Assembly: GCA_031732795.1 (NCBI GenBank)
Contig: JAVMKC010000011.1
Coordinates: 1 to 46,380 of the forward strand
DNA from: Accumulibacter sp031732795
Lineage (GTDB): Bacteria > Pseudomonadota > Gammaproteobacteria > Burkholderiales > Rhodocyclaceae
Direction of reading: 5' to 3'
Length of the DNA stretch: 46,380 bases
The notes beneath the pieces were generated by a model. That model was given only the letters and a program-made list of their open reading frames with translations, ran no database searches and was not told the DNA's origin. The position numbers were made by a program, and so were the translations under genes. Below, one piece after another: positions 1 to 9,345 of this stretch; position 1 is the first letter of the stretch; the number at the start of each line of letters is the position of its first letter.

Positions 1-2
1 AC

Positions 3-536
3 CCGCCGCCGCGACCCGTGTTGCTGGTGGCTTATTCTCTCGAGGAGCCGCCGCATTTCCCGACGGAAGACATGGGCAGCGCGCATCACGCGCAGTTATT
101 GGCGTCCGGTTCAGCGCCGGTCGATTTGATGATCTCCTTGGAGATGATCGGTTATTTCAGCGATGTGTCGAACAGCCAGGATTTCCCTTGGGTGGGCCTG
201 CGACTGTTGTATCCGACGGTGGGTAATTTCATTGCCATCGTCTCCCGTCCTGCGGATTGGCGGCAGACACGGGCGTTGAAGAGCCATATGCAGGGCGCGT
301 CGCCGCTCCCCGTGCATTCGATCAACGCCCCACCGTGGGTGCCTGGAATAGATTTGTCGGATCATCGCAGCTACTGGGCGGAAGGAATCCCGGCCTTGAT
401 GGTTACGGATACCGCTTTTTATCGAAATGACCAATATCATCAGCCGGGGGATGTGGCCAGTCGTCTGGACTACCGGCGGATGGGCCATGTCGTGCAGGGC
501 GTTTTTGCTTTCATCACCCGGCCGGTCGGGAAGTGA
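3..536 (+). CDS. M28-family zinc peptidase, C-terminal part
   Basis: The reading frame is open from the left edge of the window, so this is the end of a longer gene; the GTG at 18 is probably not its start. The visible part has features of the M28 (aminopeptidase Y/S-like) metallopeptidase core: an early VAYSLEEPP segment (a catalytic Glu lies in this position in the family), SLEMIGYF, then SDHRSYW and GIPALMVTDTAFYRN followed by DQYHQPGD, where the last His is the usual metal ligand. It would hydrolyse peptides, probably outside the cytoplasm, but the N-terminus and any signal peptide are outside the window. No following gene is coupled to it; a 582-base gap separates it from livK. Family call is fairly sure, substrate unknown. 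Confidence 0.75.
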   Translation, partial: PPPRPVLLVAYSLEEPPHFPTEDMGSAHHAQLLASGSAPVDLMISLEMIGYFSDVSNSQDFPWVGLRLLYPTVGNFIAIVSRPADWRQTRALKSHMQGASPLPVHSINAPPWVPGIDLSDHRSYWAEGIPALMVTDTAFYRNDQYHQPGDVASRLDYRRMGHVVQGVFAFITRPVGK

Positions 537-1118
537 ACAACGTTCGCAGATAACGATATTACATCTGGTTTAATTTGTTTTATTCTGCGTTGGCCGCCAA
601 GGTTCGTGCTGAAGACTCGGACCCGGTTACCGTCTATGTCGATTTGCCGTGAAGCGCTCGATCCCGATTTCCGGCCTCTCATCGTGTTCCCGCGTTGCCG
701 CCAGCTTTCCGGACTCCCCCTGTTCGATCCACATCGTTGGTGCACTGCAGCTTGTCAGTGTGGCGGACGGCTTGTATGGTCCGCGCGTACCTGTCGAATC
801 GATACGATCCACGGCACTGCCCATTTCACCGATCTTGCCCATGTTTTCTTTGGCTTCTCGCCATTTTCGCGGCCTGTTCGAAGACCCCGTACTCACCGAG
901 GCTTTGCCGCGTTGCCGGTCAGCCGGTGCCGGGTGTCGGAATCGGTATCCCGTATCAAATGATCGGGTGCTCTTTGCGGGCCCGGTGCTCCGGTCGGGCG
1001 AAGTTTTCCGCGCTCGATGTGATTGAATCATGACTGCCAGACGGTTTCGTCCACCGATCGACGTGGATTGAAACATCATTTTCTTTAGCGATCATCTTTA
1101 CCAAGGAGGCACGACCCG
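537..1118 (+). other. Intergenic region without a convincing gene
   Basis: 582 bases between the peptidase and livK. Several overlapping reading frames of 90-150 codons exist on both strands (606-962, 627-1079, 649-1026), but none has a recognisable domain or ribosome binding site and they overlap one another, so I do not call them. Bases 555-595 are AT-rich and could hold a promoter. An inverted repeat lies at 1044-1074. Confidence 0.5.
1044..1074. promoter_or_regulatory. Inverted repeat upstream of livK
   Basis: GTTTC-G-TCCAC (1044-1054) and GTGGA-TT-GAAAC (1063-1074) are inverted copies around the centre CGATCGAC. The element lies 28 bases before the livK ribosome binding site. It could be an operator or an RNA hairpin. 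Function is inferred from position only. Confidence 0.3.
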
Positions 1119-2216
1119 ATGAAAAAACCGATCATTCTGGCTGGCATCAGCCTGATGGCACTGGCTTGCGCCAGTGCTTACGCGGATCACCTGGTGGCGA
1201 TTGCCGGTCCGATGACCGGCCAGTACGCGTCAGCCGGCGACCAGATCCGCAAGGGTGCCGAACTGGCGATCGCCGATATCAACGCCAAAGGCGGCGTGCT
1301 CGGTCAGAAGCTGAAGCTCGAAGTCGGTGACGATGCCTGCGATCCGAAACAGGCGGTGTCGGTGGCCAACACCATGGTCAATAAGAAAATCGTTTTCATG
1401 CACGGTCACTGGTGCTCGAGTTCGACGATTCCGGCTTCCGATGTGTATAACGAGGCGCAAATCCCGATGGCCACGGTGTCCACCAACCCGCAGGTCACCG
1501 AGCGCGGGCTGCAGAACATCTTCCGGATCATGGGCCGCGACGATCAACAGGGATTGGTCGCCGGCGATTACCTCGCCGAGCACTACAAGAACCGCAAGAT
1601 CGCGGTGGTTGACGACAAGAGCGCTTATGGCAAGGGGTTGGCCGACGAAATCGCCAAGGCAATGCAGGCCAAGGGCGTCAAGCCGGCTTTGCGTGAATCG
1701 ATCACCGCCGGGGAGAAAGATTATTCCGGTCTGGTCAGCAAGCTGAAGTCGGCCGGTGTCGAGGTGATGGCTTTCGGCGGTTATCACACCGAAGTGGCGC
1801 TGATCCTGCGTCAGGCGCAGCAGGCGGGAATGAAATTGACGGTGCTGGGCGGCGACACGATGACCAATTCGGAACTGGTCACCGCTGCCGGAGCGGCGGC
1901 CGACAACGTATTGTTCACCTTTGCTCCTGATCCGCGCAAGAATCCCGCGGCTGCCAGCGTGGTGAAGAAATTCCGCGACGCCAAGATCGAACCCGAAGGC
2001 TATGTGATGTATGCCTATGCGGCGATGCAACTCTTTGCGCAAGCCGCCGAAAAGGCCAAGAGCACCGCTTATAAAGACCTCGAAAAGACGATTCGCAGCG
2101 GCAGTTTCGATACCGTCATCGGCCGGCTGAGCTTCAACGCCAAGGGAGACAACCGCTTGCCGGGATTCATGGTCTATCAGTGGAAGGGCGGTCAGTACGA
2201 CTACGTGAAGAAGTGA
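1119..2216 (+). CDS. livK: Branched-chain/neutral amino acid ABC transporter, periplasmic binding protein
   Basis: 365 residues, close to the usual length of LivJ/LivK proteins. A Sec signal peptide is visible (KK, hydrophobic core, cleavage likely after ASAYA), followed by the type I periplasmic binding fold typical of the family: IAGPMTGQYASAGDQIRKGAE at the start of lobe 1, the GGVLGQKL strand, and DDKSAYGKGLADE in lobe 2. The start is supported by AAGGAGG at 1103-1109, nine bases before the ATG. It would bind an amino acid in the periplasm and deliver it to LivHM. The permease and ATPase genes are downstream, but putA is inserted between, so the ligand could include proline; this is inference from gene order. 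GCCGGC-AACC-GCCGGC at 2325-2340 forms a short hairpin before putA but has no T-run. Confidence 0.9.
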   Translation: MKKPIILAGISLMALACASAYADHLVAIAGPMTGQYASAGDQIRKGAELAIADINAKGGVLGQKLKLEVGDDACDPKQAVSVANTMVNKKIVFMHGHWCSSSTIPASDVYNEAQIPMATVSTNPQVTERGLQNIFRIMGRDDQQGLVAGDYLAEHYKNRKIAVVDDKSAYGKGLADEIAKAMQAKGVKPALRESITAGEKDYSGLVSKLKSAGVEVMAFGGYHTEVALILRQAQQAGMKLTVLGGDTMTNSELVTAAGAAADNVLFTFAPDPRKNPAAASVVKKFRDAKIEPEGYVMYAYAAMQLFAQAAEKAKSTAYKDLEKTIRSGSFDTVIGRLSFNAKGDNRLPGFMVYQWKGGQYDYVKK

Positions 2217-2359
2217 GCGCTACCGGCGGTCCATTCGGTCGCCCGGACCGCTCGGTTCATGATCGCTGGTAATCGACGGCCGTCCGCTGTCGCCGACTAC
2301 CAGCCAATCGATCGTCCGTCTGACGCCGGCAACCGCCGGCGCTATCGAGTACTCTCCGC

Positions 2360-5300
2360 ATGAACGCCTCCCACGCCACTTCCGAGCTTCTGCGCCAGCG
2401 TTTGCGCGATCATTACCGGATCGACGAGGCGACCGTCGTCGAACAATTGATTTCCCTGGCGCGGTTCTCGCCGGCCGAGGAGCAGGGCATCCGCGAGCGG
2501 GCGACGCCGCTGGTGCGGACGGTGCGCGAGAGCCGGCTGAAAACCGGCGGCATCGACGCTTTTCTCGCCACGTACGATCTGTCGTCGCGCGAAGGCGTGG
2601 TGCTGATGTGCCTGGCCGAAGCCTTGCTGCGCATCCCGGATGCCGACACCGTGGACCGGCTGATCCGCGACAAGATCGGCCACACCGAATGGGAAAAGCG
2701 TCTCGGCGCCTCGCACAGCACTTTCGTCAATGCCGGCACCTGGGCATTGATGCTCACCGGCCGGATCGTCACCCTCGACCCTGACGATCGCCGCCTTGGC
2801 GGCACGCTCAAGCGGTTGGTGGCGCGCGCCGGCGAACCGGTGATCCGCCAGGCGGTGATCGCCGCCATGCGTATCCTCGGTCGCCAGTTCGTGATGGGCC
2901 GGACCATCGACGAAGCCTTGGAACGGGCGCGTGGCGCCGAAAAGACCGGCTATCGTCATTCCTATGACATGCTCGGCGAATCGGCGCGCAGCAGTGCCGA
3001 CGCGCTGCGTTATTTCGAGTCCTACAGCCAGGCGATCGCCGCCATCGGTCGTGAAGCCGGTGGCCGGCCGACCGTCGAAGCCCCATCGATCTCGATCAAA
3101 CTCTCGGCGCTGCATCCGCGTTACGAAGTCGCGCAACAGGCGCGAGTCCGCCACGAATTGCTGCCGGCGGTGAAGACGCTGGCCTTGCGTGCCAAGGCGC
3201 GCAACATCGGCTTCACCATCGATGCCGAGGAAATGGACCGTCTGGAAATGTCGCTCGACCTGATCGAGGCCTTGGCCACCGCGCCCGAGCTGGCCGGCTG
3301 GGACGGTCTCGGGCTGGCGGTGCAGGCTTATCAGAAGCGGGCGCTGCCGGTCATCGACTGGCTGGCCGATCTGGCGCACCGTTCCGGGCGGCGGTTGATG
3401 GTTCGCCTGTGCAAAGGCGCGTATTGGGATGCCGAAATCAAGGCCGCCCAGGAACGCGGACTGCGCGACTATCCGGTATTCACCCGCAAGGTGAATAGCG
3501 ACCTCTCGTATCTGGCCTGCGCCCGCCGGCTGTTCGCCGATCGGGCGGCGTTCTACCCGGCGTTCGCCACGCACAACGCCCACACCCTGGCGGCGGTTGC
3601 CGAACTGGCGATCAGCGCCGGTGGGCACGACGACTGGGAATACCAGCGCCTGCACGGCATGGGCGAAGAACTCTACGGCCAGATCGTCGGCGACGATCGC
3701 TGGGGCCGTGCCTGCCGGGTGTATGCGCCGGTCGGCAGTCATGAAGATTTGCTGGCTTATCTGGTACGCCGGCTGTTGGAAAACGGCGCCAACTCCTCGT
3801 TCGTCAACCGCATCGCCGACGCCGATCTGCCGATCGAAGCCTTGATCGCCGACCCGGTGGCCAAGGCGGCGCGGCAGAGCAGCCGGCGGCAGCCGCGCAT
3901 CCCGCTACCGCGCGATCTTTTCGGTGCCGAGCGGATCAACAGTGAAGGACCAGACATGAGCGACCTCGCCATCCTCGCCGATTTGCGCGGCGCGATCGAC
4001 AACAGCCGCAAGGTCGGCTACCGGGCGGCGCCGTTGATCGGCGGACGGCGGCAGGGCGGCGTGGAACGTCCGGTATGCTCGCCGGCCGACCACCGCGATA
4101 TCGTCGGCCAGGTGATCGAAGCCGGCGTCGAACACGTCGCGCAGGCGATGGAGGCTGCTCAGGCGGCGTTTCCGGCCTGGCAGGCGACGCCCGCCGAACG
4201 GCGCGCCGCGGCGCTCGACGCCGCCGCCGACCGTTTGCAGGGGCGGCTGCCGGAACTGCTGGCGCTGATCGTCCGCGAAGGAGGCCGCACACAGGCCGAC
4301 GCGGTCGCCGAAGTACGCGAGGCGATCGACTTCTGCCGCTATTACGCCGCACAGTCGCGGCAGAAATTCGCTACGCCGCTGCCGCTGCCCGGGCCGACCG
4401 GCGAACGCAACAGCTTGTCCTTGCACGGCCGGGGAGTGTTCGTCTGCATCAGTCCGTGGAATTTTCCGTTGGCGATTTTTATCGGCCAGATCGCCGCCGC
4501 GCTGGCCGCCGGCAACACCGTTGTCGCCAAACCGGCTGAACAGACGCCGCTGGTTGCCGCGCTGGCCGTCGAACTGCTGCACGCCGGTGGCGTCCCGGCC
4601 GATGCGCTGGTCTTGCTGCCCGGCGACGGGCGGATCGGCACGGCGCTGGTCGCCGCCCGCCAGTGCGCTGGCGTCGCCTTCACCGGCTCGACCGAAGTGG
4701 CCCGGCTGATCGCCCGGGCGCTGGCCGAGCGGGACGGGCCGCTGTTGCCGCTGATCGCCGAGACCGGCGGCCAGAATGCGCTGATCGCCGATTCGTCGGC
4801 GCTGCCGGAACAGGTTGTCCGCGATGCGGTCACCTCGGCGTTCAACTCGGCCGGCCAGCGCTGCTCGGCGCTGCGCGTGCTGTTCGTGCAGGCCGACATC
4901 GCCGACCGGGTGATCGAACTCTTGGCCGGAGCGATGCAGGAATTGCGCGTCGGCAATCCGATCGATCTGTCCACCGACGTCGGGCCGGTGATCGACGAGG
5001 CGGCGCGGCAGACGCTGGAAAAGCATGCCCGCTGGCTCGACAGCTTTGCCCGGCCGATCCACATCTGCCACAGCGAGTTCGAAGACAGCCGGCACGCCAC
5101 CTTCTTCGCGCCGCGCGCGTATGAAATCGACAGTCTGGCACGCCTGCAGCGCGAGGTCTTCGGACCGATCCTGCACGTCGTCCGCTGGCAGGCCGATCAA
5201 CTCGACGCGGTCTGTCAACAGATCATCGACACCGGCTACGGCCTGACGCTGGGCATTCACAGCCGGATCGACGAGACGATCAACCGCCTCGTCGCCCGCC

Positions 5301-5509
5301 TGCCGGTCGGCAACATCTACGTCAACCGCAACCTCGTCGGCGCGGTGGTCGGCGTGCAGCCCTTCGGCGGCGAAGGATTGTCCGGCACCGGGCCGAAAGC
5401 CGGCGGGCCGCATTACCTCTACCGTTTCGCCTGCGAGCGGACGCTGTCGGTGGACACCACCGCCGCCGGTGGCAACGCCGGATTGATGACCCTCGACCAG
5501 GATGATTGA
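2360..5509 (+). CDS. putA: Bifunctional proline dehydrogenase / 1-pyrroline-5-carboxylate dehydrogenase PutA
   Basis: 1049 residues. It oxidises proline to P5C with FAD and then glutamate semialdehyde to glutamate with NAD+. The proline dehydrogenase barrel occupies about residues 60-510 (LMVRLCKGAYWDAEIK, PAFATHNAHT, YQRLHGMGEELY, RRLLENGANSSFVNRI). The aldehyde dehydrogenase part covers about 560-1040 (ISPWNFPLAIFIGQ, FTGSTEVA, general-base Glu801 in AETGGQN, catalytic Cys835 in AGQRCSAL, EVFGPILHV, QPFGGEGLSGTG). The length matches the short PutA type, which lacks the N-terminal ribbon-helix-helix DNA-binding domain and the C-terminal extra domain of the E. coli protein, so it should not repress its own gene. 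It sits inside a liv-type transporter cluster, which suggests uptake and breakdown of proline together. The start has no strong ribosome binding site. Confidence 0.95.
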   Translation: MNASHATSELLRQRLRDHYRIDEATVVEQLISLARFSPAEEQGIRERATPLVRTVRESRLKTGGIDAFLATYDLSSREGVVLMCLAEALLRIPDADTVDRLIRDKIGHTEWEKRLGASHSTFVNAGTWALMLTGRIVTLDPDDRRLGGTLKRLVARAGEPVIRQAVIAAMRILGRQFVMGRTIDEALERARGAEKTGYRHSYDMLGESARSSADALRYFESYSQAIAAIGREAGGRPTVEAPSISIKLSALHPRYEVAQQARVRHELLPAVKTLALRAKARNIGFTIDAEEMDRLEMSLDLIEALATAPELAGWDGLGLAVQAYQKRALPVIDWLADLAHRSGRRLMVRLCKGAYWDAEIKAAQERGLRDYPVFTRKVNSDLSYLACARRLFADRAAFYPAFATHNAHTLAAVAELAISAGGHDDWEYQRLHGMGEELYGQIVGDDRWGRACRVYAPVGSHEDLLAYLVRRLLENGANSSFVNRIADADLPIEALIADPVAKAARQSSRRQPRIPLPRDLFGAERINSEGPDMSDLAILADLRGAIDNSRKVGYRAAPLIGGRRQGGVERPVCSPADHRDIVGQVIEAGVEHVAQAMEAAQAAFPAWQATPAERRAAALDAAADRLQGRLPELLALIVREGGRTQADAVAEVREAIDFCRYYAAQSRQKFATPLPLPGPTGERNSLSLHGRGVFVCISPWNFPLAIFIGQIAAALAAGNTVVAKPAEQTPLVAALAVELLHAGGVPADALVLLPGDGRIGTALVAARQCAGVAFTGSTEVARLIARALAERDGPLLPLIAETGGQNALIADSSALPEQVVRDAVTSAFNSAGQRCSALRVLFVQADIADRVIELLAGAMQELRVGNPIDLSTDVGPVIDEAARQTLEKHARWLDSFARPIHICHSEFEDSRHATFFAPRAYEIDSLARLQREVFGPILHVVRWQADQLDAVCQQIIDTGYGLTLGIHSRIDETINRLVARLPVGNIYVNRNLVGAVVGVQPFGGEGLSGTGPKAGGPHYLYRFACERTLSVDTTAAGGNAGLMTLDQDD

Positions 5510-5593
5510 GCGCCGCGGCACCCGCCGGCCGGTTCGGCCGATGCATACCCGCCTGACCGCCGTCGGCGGACAGGCCCCGACAAGGAGGACGAC

Positions 5594-6508
5594 ATGGCGC
5601 TGGCCCTGCAGCAACTGATCAACGGTCTGACCCTGGGCGCGGTCTATGGCCTGATCGCCATCGGCTACACCATGGTCTACGGGATCATCGGCATGATCAA
5701 CTTCGCGCACGGTGACATCTACATGGTCAGCGCCTTCATTGCCGTCACCGCATTCACCGCGCTGGCGATGTTCGGCATCAGCTCGGTGCCGTTGTCCTTG
5801 CTGCTGGTGCTGCTGGTGGCGGTGCTGTTTACCGCCGTCTATGGCTGGACGGTCGAACGCACCGCGTATCGGCCGTTGCGCGGCTCGACCCGCCTGGCGC
5901 CGCTCATTTCGGCGATCGGCATGTCGATCTTCCTGCAGAACATGGTCCAGCTGACGCAGGGCGCCCGCGTCAAACCGATCGCCCCGGTACTGGTCGGCGG
6001 CATCGACCTGTTGACCGTCGATGGCTTCACCGTTCGACTGGCGTACTCACAAATCCTGATCGTCGTCGTTACCGTCGCGCTGATGGCCGCCTTCACCTGG
6101 CTGATCACCCGCACCTCGTTCGGCCGCCAGCAACGCTCGTGCGAACAGGACCGGACGATGACCGCGCTGCTGGGCATCGACGTCGACCGCACCATCTCGC
6201 TGACCTTCATGCTCGGCGCCGCGCTGGCCGCCGTCGCCGGAGTGATGGTCACCGTCTATTACGGCGTGGTCGATTTCTTCATCGGTTTCGTCGCCGGGAT
6301 CAAGGCCTTCACCGCCGCGGTGCTCGGCGGTATCGGCTCGTTGCCGGGAGCGATGCTCGGCGGGCTGATCATCGGGTTGATCGAAGCGTTCTGGGCGGCG
6401 TATCTGTCGGCGGAGTACAAGGATGTGGCGACTTTCGTGATTCTGATCCTGGTGTTGATGTTCCGTCCCTCGGGCCTGCTCGGCCGCCCGGAAGTGGAGA
6501 AAGTCTGA
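5594..6508 (+). CDS. livH: Branched-chain amino acid ABC transporter permease LivH
   Basis: 304 residues, very hydrophobic throughout, with the family signature near the N-terminus (NGLTLGAVYGLIAIGYTMVYG, then GMINFAHGDIYM) and the ABC-coupling region GVMVTVYYGVVDFFIGF followed by KAFTAAVLGGIGSLPGA. It forms one half of the inner-membrane channel with LivM. AAGGAGG at 5582-5588 supports this ATG. Its TGA overlaps the livM ATG by one base (6506-6510), so the two are translationally coupled. Nothing in the protein looks damaged. Confidence 0.93.
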   Translation: MALALQQLINGLTLGAVYGLIAIGYTMVYGIIGMINFAHGDIYMVSAFIAVTAFTALAMFGISSVPLSLLLVLLVAVLFTAVYGWTVERTAYRPLRGSTRLAPLISAIGMSIFLQNMVQLTQGARVKPIAPVLVGGIDLLTVDGFTVRLAYSQILIVVVTVALMAAFTWLITRTSFGRQQRSCEQDRTMTALLGIDVDRTISLTFMLGAALAAVAGVMVTVYYGVVDFFIGFVAGIKAFTAAVLGGIGSLPGAMLGGLIIGLIEAFWAAYLSAEYKDVATFVILILVLMFRPSGLLGRPEVEKV

Positions 6509-7766
6509 TGACCGCGCTGGTCCTGCAGGAAAATCACTCGTCAGCGGCCACGCGGCTCAAGGACGCCGCGGCGGTGGCGCTGGTCGCTGTGCTGCTCGGC
6601 ATTCCGATGATCGGCCTGACCACCGTCGACCAGGGCGGCGCTTTGCGGGTCGCCAGCCGCTGGCCGTTGCTGGCCGCTTTCGTCGGCGCTTGTTTTTTCG
6701 GCCGGCTGGTGCTGCGTTACGCGCTCGATCAGTGGCAGTGGCGGCGGCAGGCGCGCGAACGGGCCGGTCTGGCGAGTGCTCCTCGTCAAACGGCCACCGG
6801 AACGTTGCTGCGTCGAATCGGCTGGGGCGCGTTGATCCTGGCGTTCCTGTTGCCGATGTTTTTCGCCGACAACCGTTACGTCGTCGATACCGCGACGACG
6901 GTGCTGATCTACGTCATGCTCGGCTGGGGACTGAACGTCGTTGTCGGTTTGGCCGGTCTGCTCGATCTCGGTTATGTCGCGTTCTACGCGGTTGGCGCTT
7001 ACAGCTACGCCTTGCTGTCGACCCAACTCGGTTGGGGATTCTGGCAGGCGTTGCCGGTGGCCGGCGCGGTGGCGGCGACCTTCGGCATCCTTCTCGGCTG
7101 GCCGACCTTGCGTCTGCGCGGCGACTATCTGGCGATCGTCACCCTCGGCTTCGGCGAGATCATCCGCCTGATCCTGGTCAACTGGACCGAGATGTCCGGC
7201 GGTCCGAACGGCATCACCTCGATCCCGCGACCGTCGTTTTTCGGCCTGCCGTTCAAACCGCCGGGTGACGAAGCGACTTTCGCCGCCTTTTTCGGGCTGG
7301 AGTTCTCGCCGAGTCATCGGATCATTTTCCTGTACTACCTGATTCTGGCCCTGGCGTTGCTGACCAACCTCTTCGTTTCGCGCCTGCGCCGGCTGCCGAT
7401 CGGCCGGGCCTGGGAAGCGGTGCGCGAAGACGAAATCGCCTGCAAGGCGCTGGGAATGAACGTGACCAACGTCAAATTGTCGGCATTTGCCATCGGCGCC
7501 ATGCTCGGCGGTTTTGCCGGGGTGTTCTTCGCTGCCCGGCAAGGTTTCATTTCGCCGGAATCCTTCACCTTCAACGAATCGGCGATCATTCTGGCGATCG
7601 TCGTCCTCGGCGGCATGGGCAGCCAGCTCGGGCCGAATACCGCATGCTGCTCTTCGGCGCGGCGATGATCCTGATCATGATCTGGAAACCCGGCGGCATC
7701 CTGGCGCATCGCCAGCCGACCCTGCGTCACCAGCCGGTGGCGGACGATGAGCGGGCCGCGCGATGA
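6508..7766 (+). pseudogene. livM: Branched-chain amino acid ABC transporter permease LivM, internal deletion with frameshift
   Basis: The first 374 codons (6508-7630) encode a long-form LivM: an extra N-terminal membrane region, then GWGLNVVVGLAGLLDLGYVAF, LRLRGDYLAIVTLGFGEIIR and AIVVLGGMGSQLG. Right after GSQLG the frame runs to a TGA at 7666-7668. The expected C-terminal end is present in another frame from about 7632: AEYRMLLFGAAMILIMIWKP to a TGA at 7764-7766. That second frame restores the usual ATGA overlap with livG at 7763, which shows it was the original frame. About 20 residues that normally sit between GSQLG and AEYRM in this family are missing, so a deletion of 3n+1 bases near 7631 is the simplest explanation. 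If real, the permease loses its last helix; if an assembly or consensus fault, the gene is intact in the organism. Confidence 0.85.
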
Positions 7767-8620
7767 ACACCGCTCGCAACGACACCCCACGGGAGACGCC
7801 GCTGCTCAGCGTCGAACGGCTGACGATGCGCTTCGGCGGTCTGCTGGCCATCGACGACCTGTCGCTCGACGTCGCCGCCCGCCAGATCACCGGCGTCATC
7901 GGCCCGAATGGCGCCGGCAAGACCACTTTCTTCAACTGCCTGACCGGTTTCTACAAGCCGACCACCGGCAGCGTCCGCCTGCACCATCCGCGACACGGTC
8001 TGCTGCGCCTAGAACAACTGCCCAGCCACCAGGTGGCGCGTCGTGCCCAGGTGGTACGCACCTTTCAGAACATCCGGCTGTTTCCGAAGATGACGGTGCT
8101 CGAAAACCTGATCGTCGCCCAGCACGCGGCCTTGCAGCGGGCTTCCGGTTTCTCGCTCGCCGGGCTGCTCGCCTTGCCGGGCTACCGTCGGGCCGAACAA
8201 CGGGCGATCGACCAGGCGGTGAATTGGTTGCGTCGGCTCGGTCTGCTCGAACACGCCGACACCGCCGCCGGTGCGCTGCCGTACGGCCTGCAGCGGCGGA
8301 TCGAAATCGCCCGTGCCTTGTGCGTCGATCCGCTGTTGCTGTGTCTCGACGAACCGGCCGCCGGACTCAACCCGCGCGAGTCGGCCGAACTCAACGACTT
8401 GCTCAAGCGTCTGGCGGGCGACGAAGGAATCGCCATCCTGCTGATCGAGCACGACATGAGCGTGGTGATGAACGTTTCCGACCACATCTGCGTGCTCAAC
8501 TACGGGCGTAAGATCGCCGAGGGCTCGCCGCGGGCGATCCAGAGTGATCCGAACGTGATCAAGGCGTATCTCGGTGAAGAAGACGCTGACGATCCGCTGT
8601 TCGCGGAGACCGCGCGATGA
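7763..8620 (+). CDS. livG: Branched-chain amino acid ABC transporter ATPase LivG
   Basis: 285 residues. Walker A is at about residues 47-55 (GPNGAGKTT), the Q-loop is in VRTFQNIRLFPKMTVLEN, the signature region is LPYGLQRRIEIARAL, Walker B with the catalytic Glu is LLCLDEPAAGLNP, and the switch His is in LLIEHDMSVVM. The signature reads LPYGLQRR rather than the canonical LSGGQ, as is usual in LivG proteins. It pairs with LivF to drive import through LivHM. Its ATG overlaps the TGA of the livM end frame (ATGA), and its own TGA overlaps livF. Confidence 0.93.
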   Translation: MNTARNDTPRETPLLSVERLTMRFGGLLAIDDLSLDVAARQITGVIGPNGAGKTTFFNCLTGFYKPTTGSVRLHHPRHGLLRLEQLPSHQVARRAQVVRTFQNIRLFPKMTVLENLIVAQHAALQRASGFSLAGLLALPGYRRAEQRAIDQAVNWLRRLGLLEHADTAAGALPYGLQRRIEIARALCVDPLLLCLDEPAAGLNPRESAELNDLLKRLAGDEGIAILLIEHDMSVVMNVSDHICVLNYGRKIAEGSPRAIQSDPNVIKAYLGEEDADDPLFAETAR

Positions 8621-9345
8621 TGCTGCAACTCTCGGGCACGCATGCCCATTACGGACACATCCACGCGCTGCACGGCGTGGATCTCGATGTCCAGGTCGGC
8701 GAAGTGGTGACCTTGATCGGCGCCAACGGTGCCGGCAAATCGACGCTGATGACCACCATCTTCGGCCAGCCGCGCGCCTCGGCCGGGCGCATCGTCTTCA
8801 ACGGCGAAGATATCACCGGTCTGGCGACGCACCATATCGCCCGCCGCGGCATCGCCCTGGTCCCCGAAGGCCGGCGGATTTTCCCGCGGATGACGGTGAT
8901 CGAAAACCTGCAGATGGGCACCGTGCTTGCCGAAGCCAGCAATTTCGAAATCGACCTCCGCCGCATGCACGCGCTGTTCCCGATCCTCGAAGAACGCGGT
9001 CAACAGCGTGCCGGCACCCTTTCCGGCGGCGAACAGCAAATGCTGGCCATTGCCCGGGCGCTGATGAGCCGCCCGCAGTTGCTGCTGCTCGACGAGCCGT
9101 CGCTCGGACTGGCGCCGCTGTACATCAAAAAGATTTTTCAGACCATCCGCGAACTCAACCGCGATCACGGCATGACCATTCTGCTCGTCGAACAGAACGC
9201 CCATCATGCGCTGCGTGTCGCGCACCGCGGCTACGTGCTGCAGCAGGGCCGGATCGTCCTGGCCGGCGCCGGCAGCGAACTGCTCGCCAACCCGGAGGTG
9301 CACGCGGCCTACCTTGCCGGCGGCGATGCCCGTCCAGCCGGGTGA
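8617..9345 (+). CDS. livF: Branched-chain amino acid ABC transporter ATPase LivF
   Basis: 242 residues, the normal size for LivF. Walker A GANGAGKST, signature LSGGEQQMLAIARAL, Walker B LLLLDEPSLGLAP and switch His-region LLVEQNAHHALRVAHRGYVL are all intact; PEGRRIFPRMTVIENL is characteristic of LivF. Second ATPase of the importer, partner of LivG. The ATG overlaps the livG stop by four bases. Two adjacent ATG codons exist (8617 and 8620); I keep the first because of the overlap. A 177-base stretch without a gene follows. Confidence 0.93.
   Translation: MMLQLSGTHAHYGHIHALHGVDLDVQVGEVVTLIGANGAGKSTLMTTIFGQPRASAGRIVFNGEDITGLATHHIARRGIALVPEGRRIFPRMTVIENLQMGTVLAEASNFEIDLRRMHALFPILEERGQQRAGTLSGGEQQMLAIARALMSRPQLLLLDEPSLGLAPLYIKKIFQTIRELNRDHGMTILLVEQNAHHALRVAHRGYVLQQGRIVLAGAGSELLANPEVHAAYLAGGDARPAG

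Noticed and set aside
1063..1074. GTGGATTGAAAC, as in CRISPR repeat ends
   Set aside because: Only a single copy, no spacer-repeat periodicity and no cas genes in the window. I keep it only as part of an inverted repeat.
2342..3742. Long open frame of 466 codons on the minus strand
   Set aside because: It lies fully opposite putA, which has clear domains and catalytic residues. High-GC codon bias commonly leaves such antisense frames open; the translation is rich in Arg, His and Gln and shows no domain.
3905..5710. 601-codon open frame on the minus strand
   Set aside because: Antisense shadow of putA and the start of livH, same composition artefact, no ribosome binding site or domain.
6139..6507. 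Upstream extension of the livM frame
   Set aside because: It overlaps livH by 370 bases. The ATG at 6508 with one-base overlap to the livH stop is the natural start.
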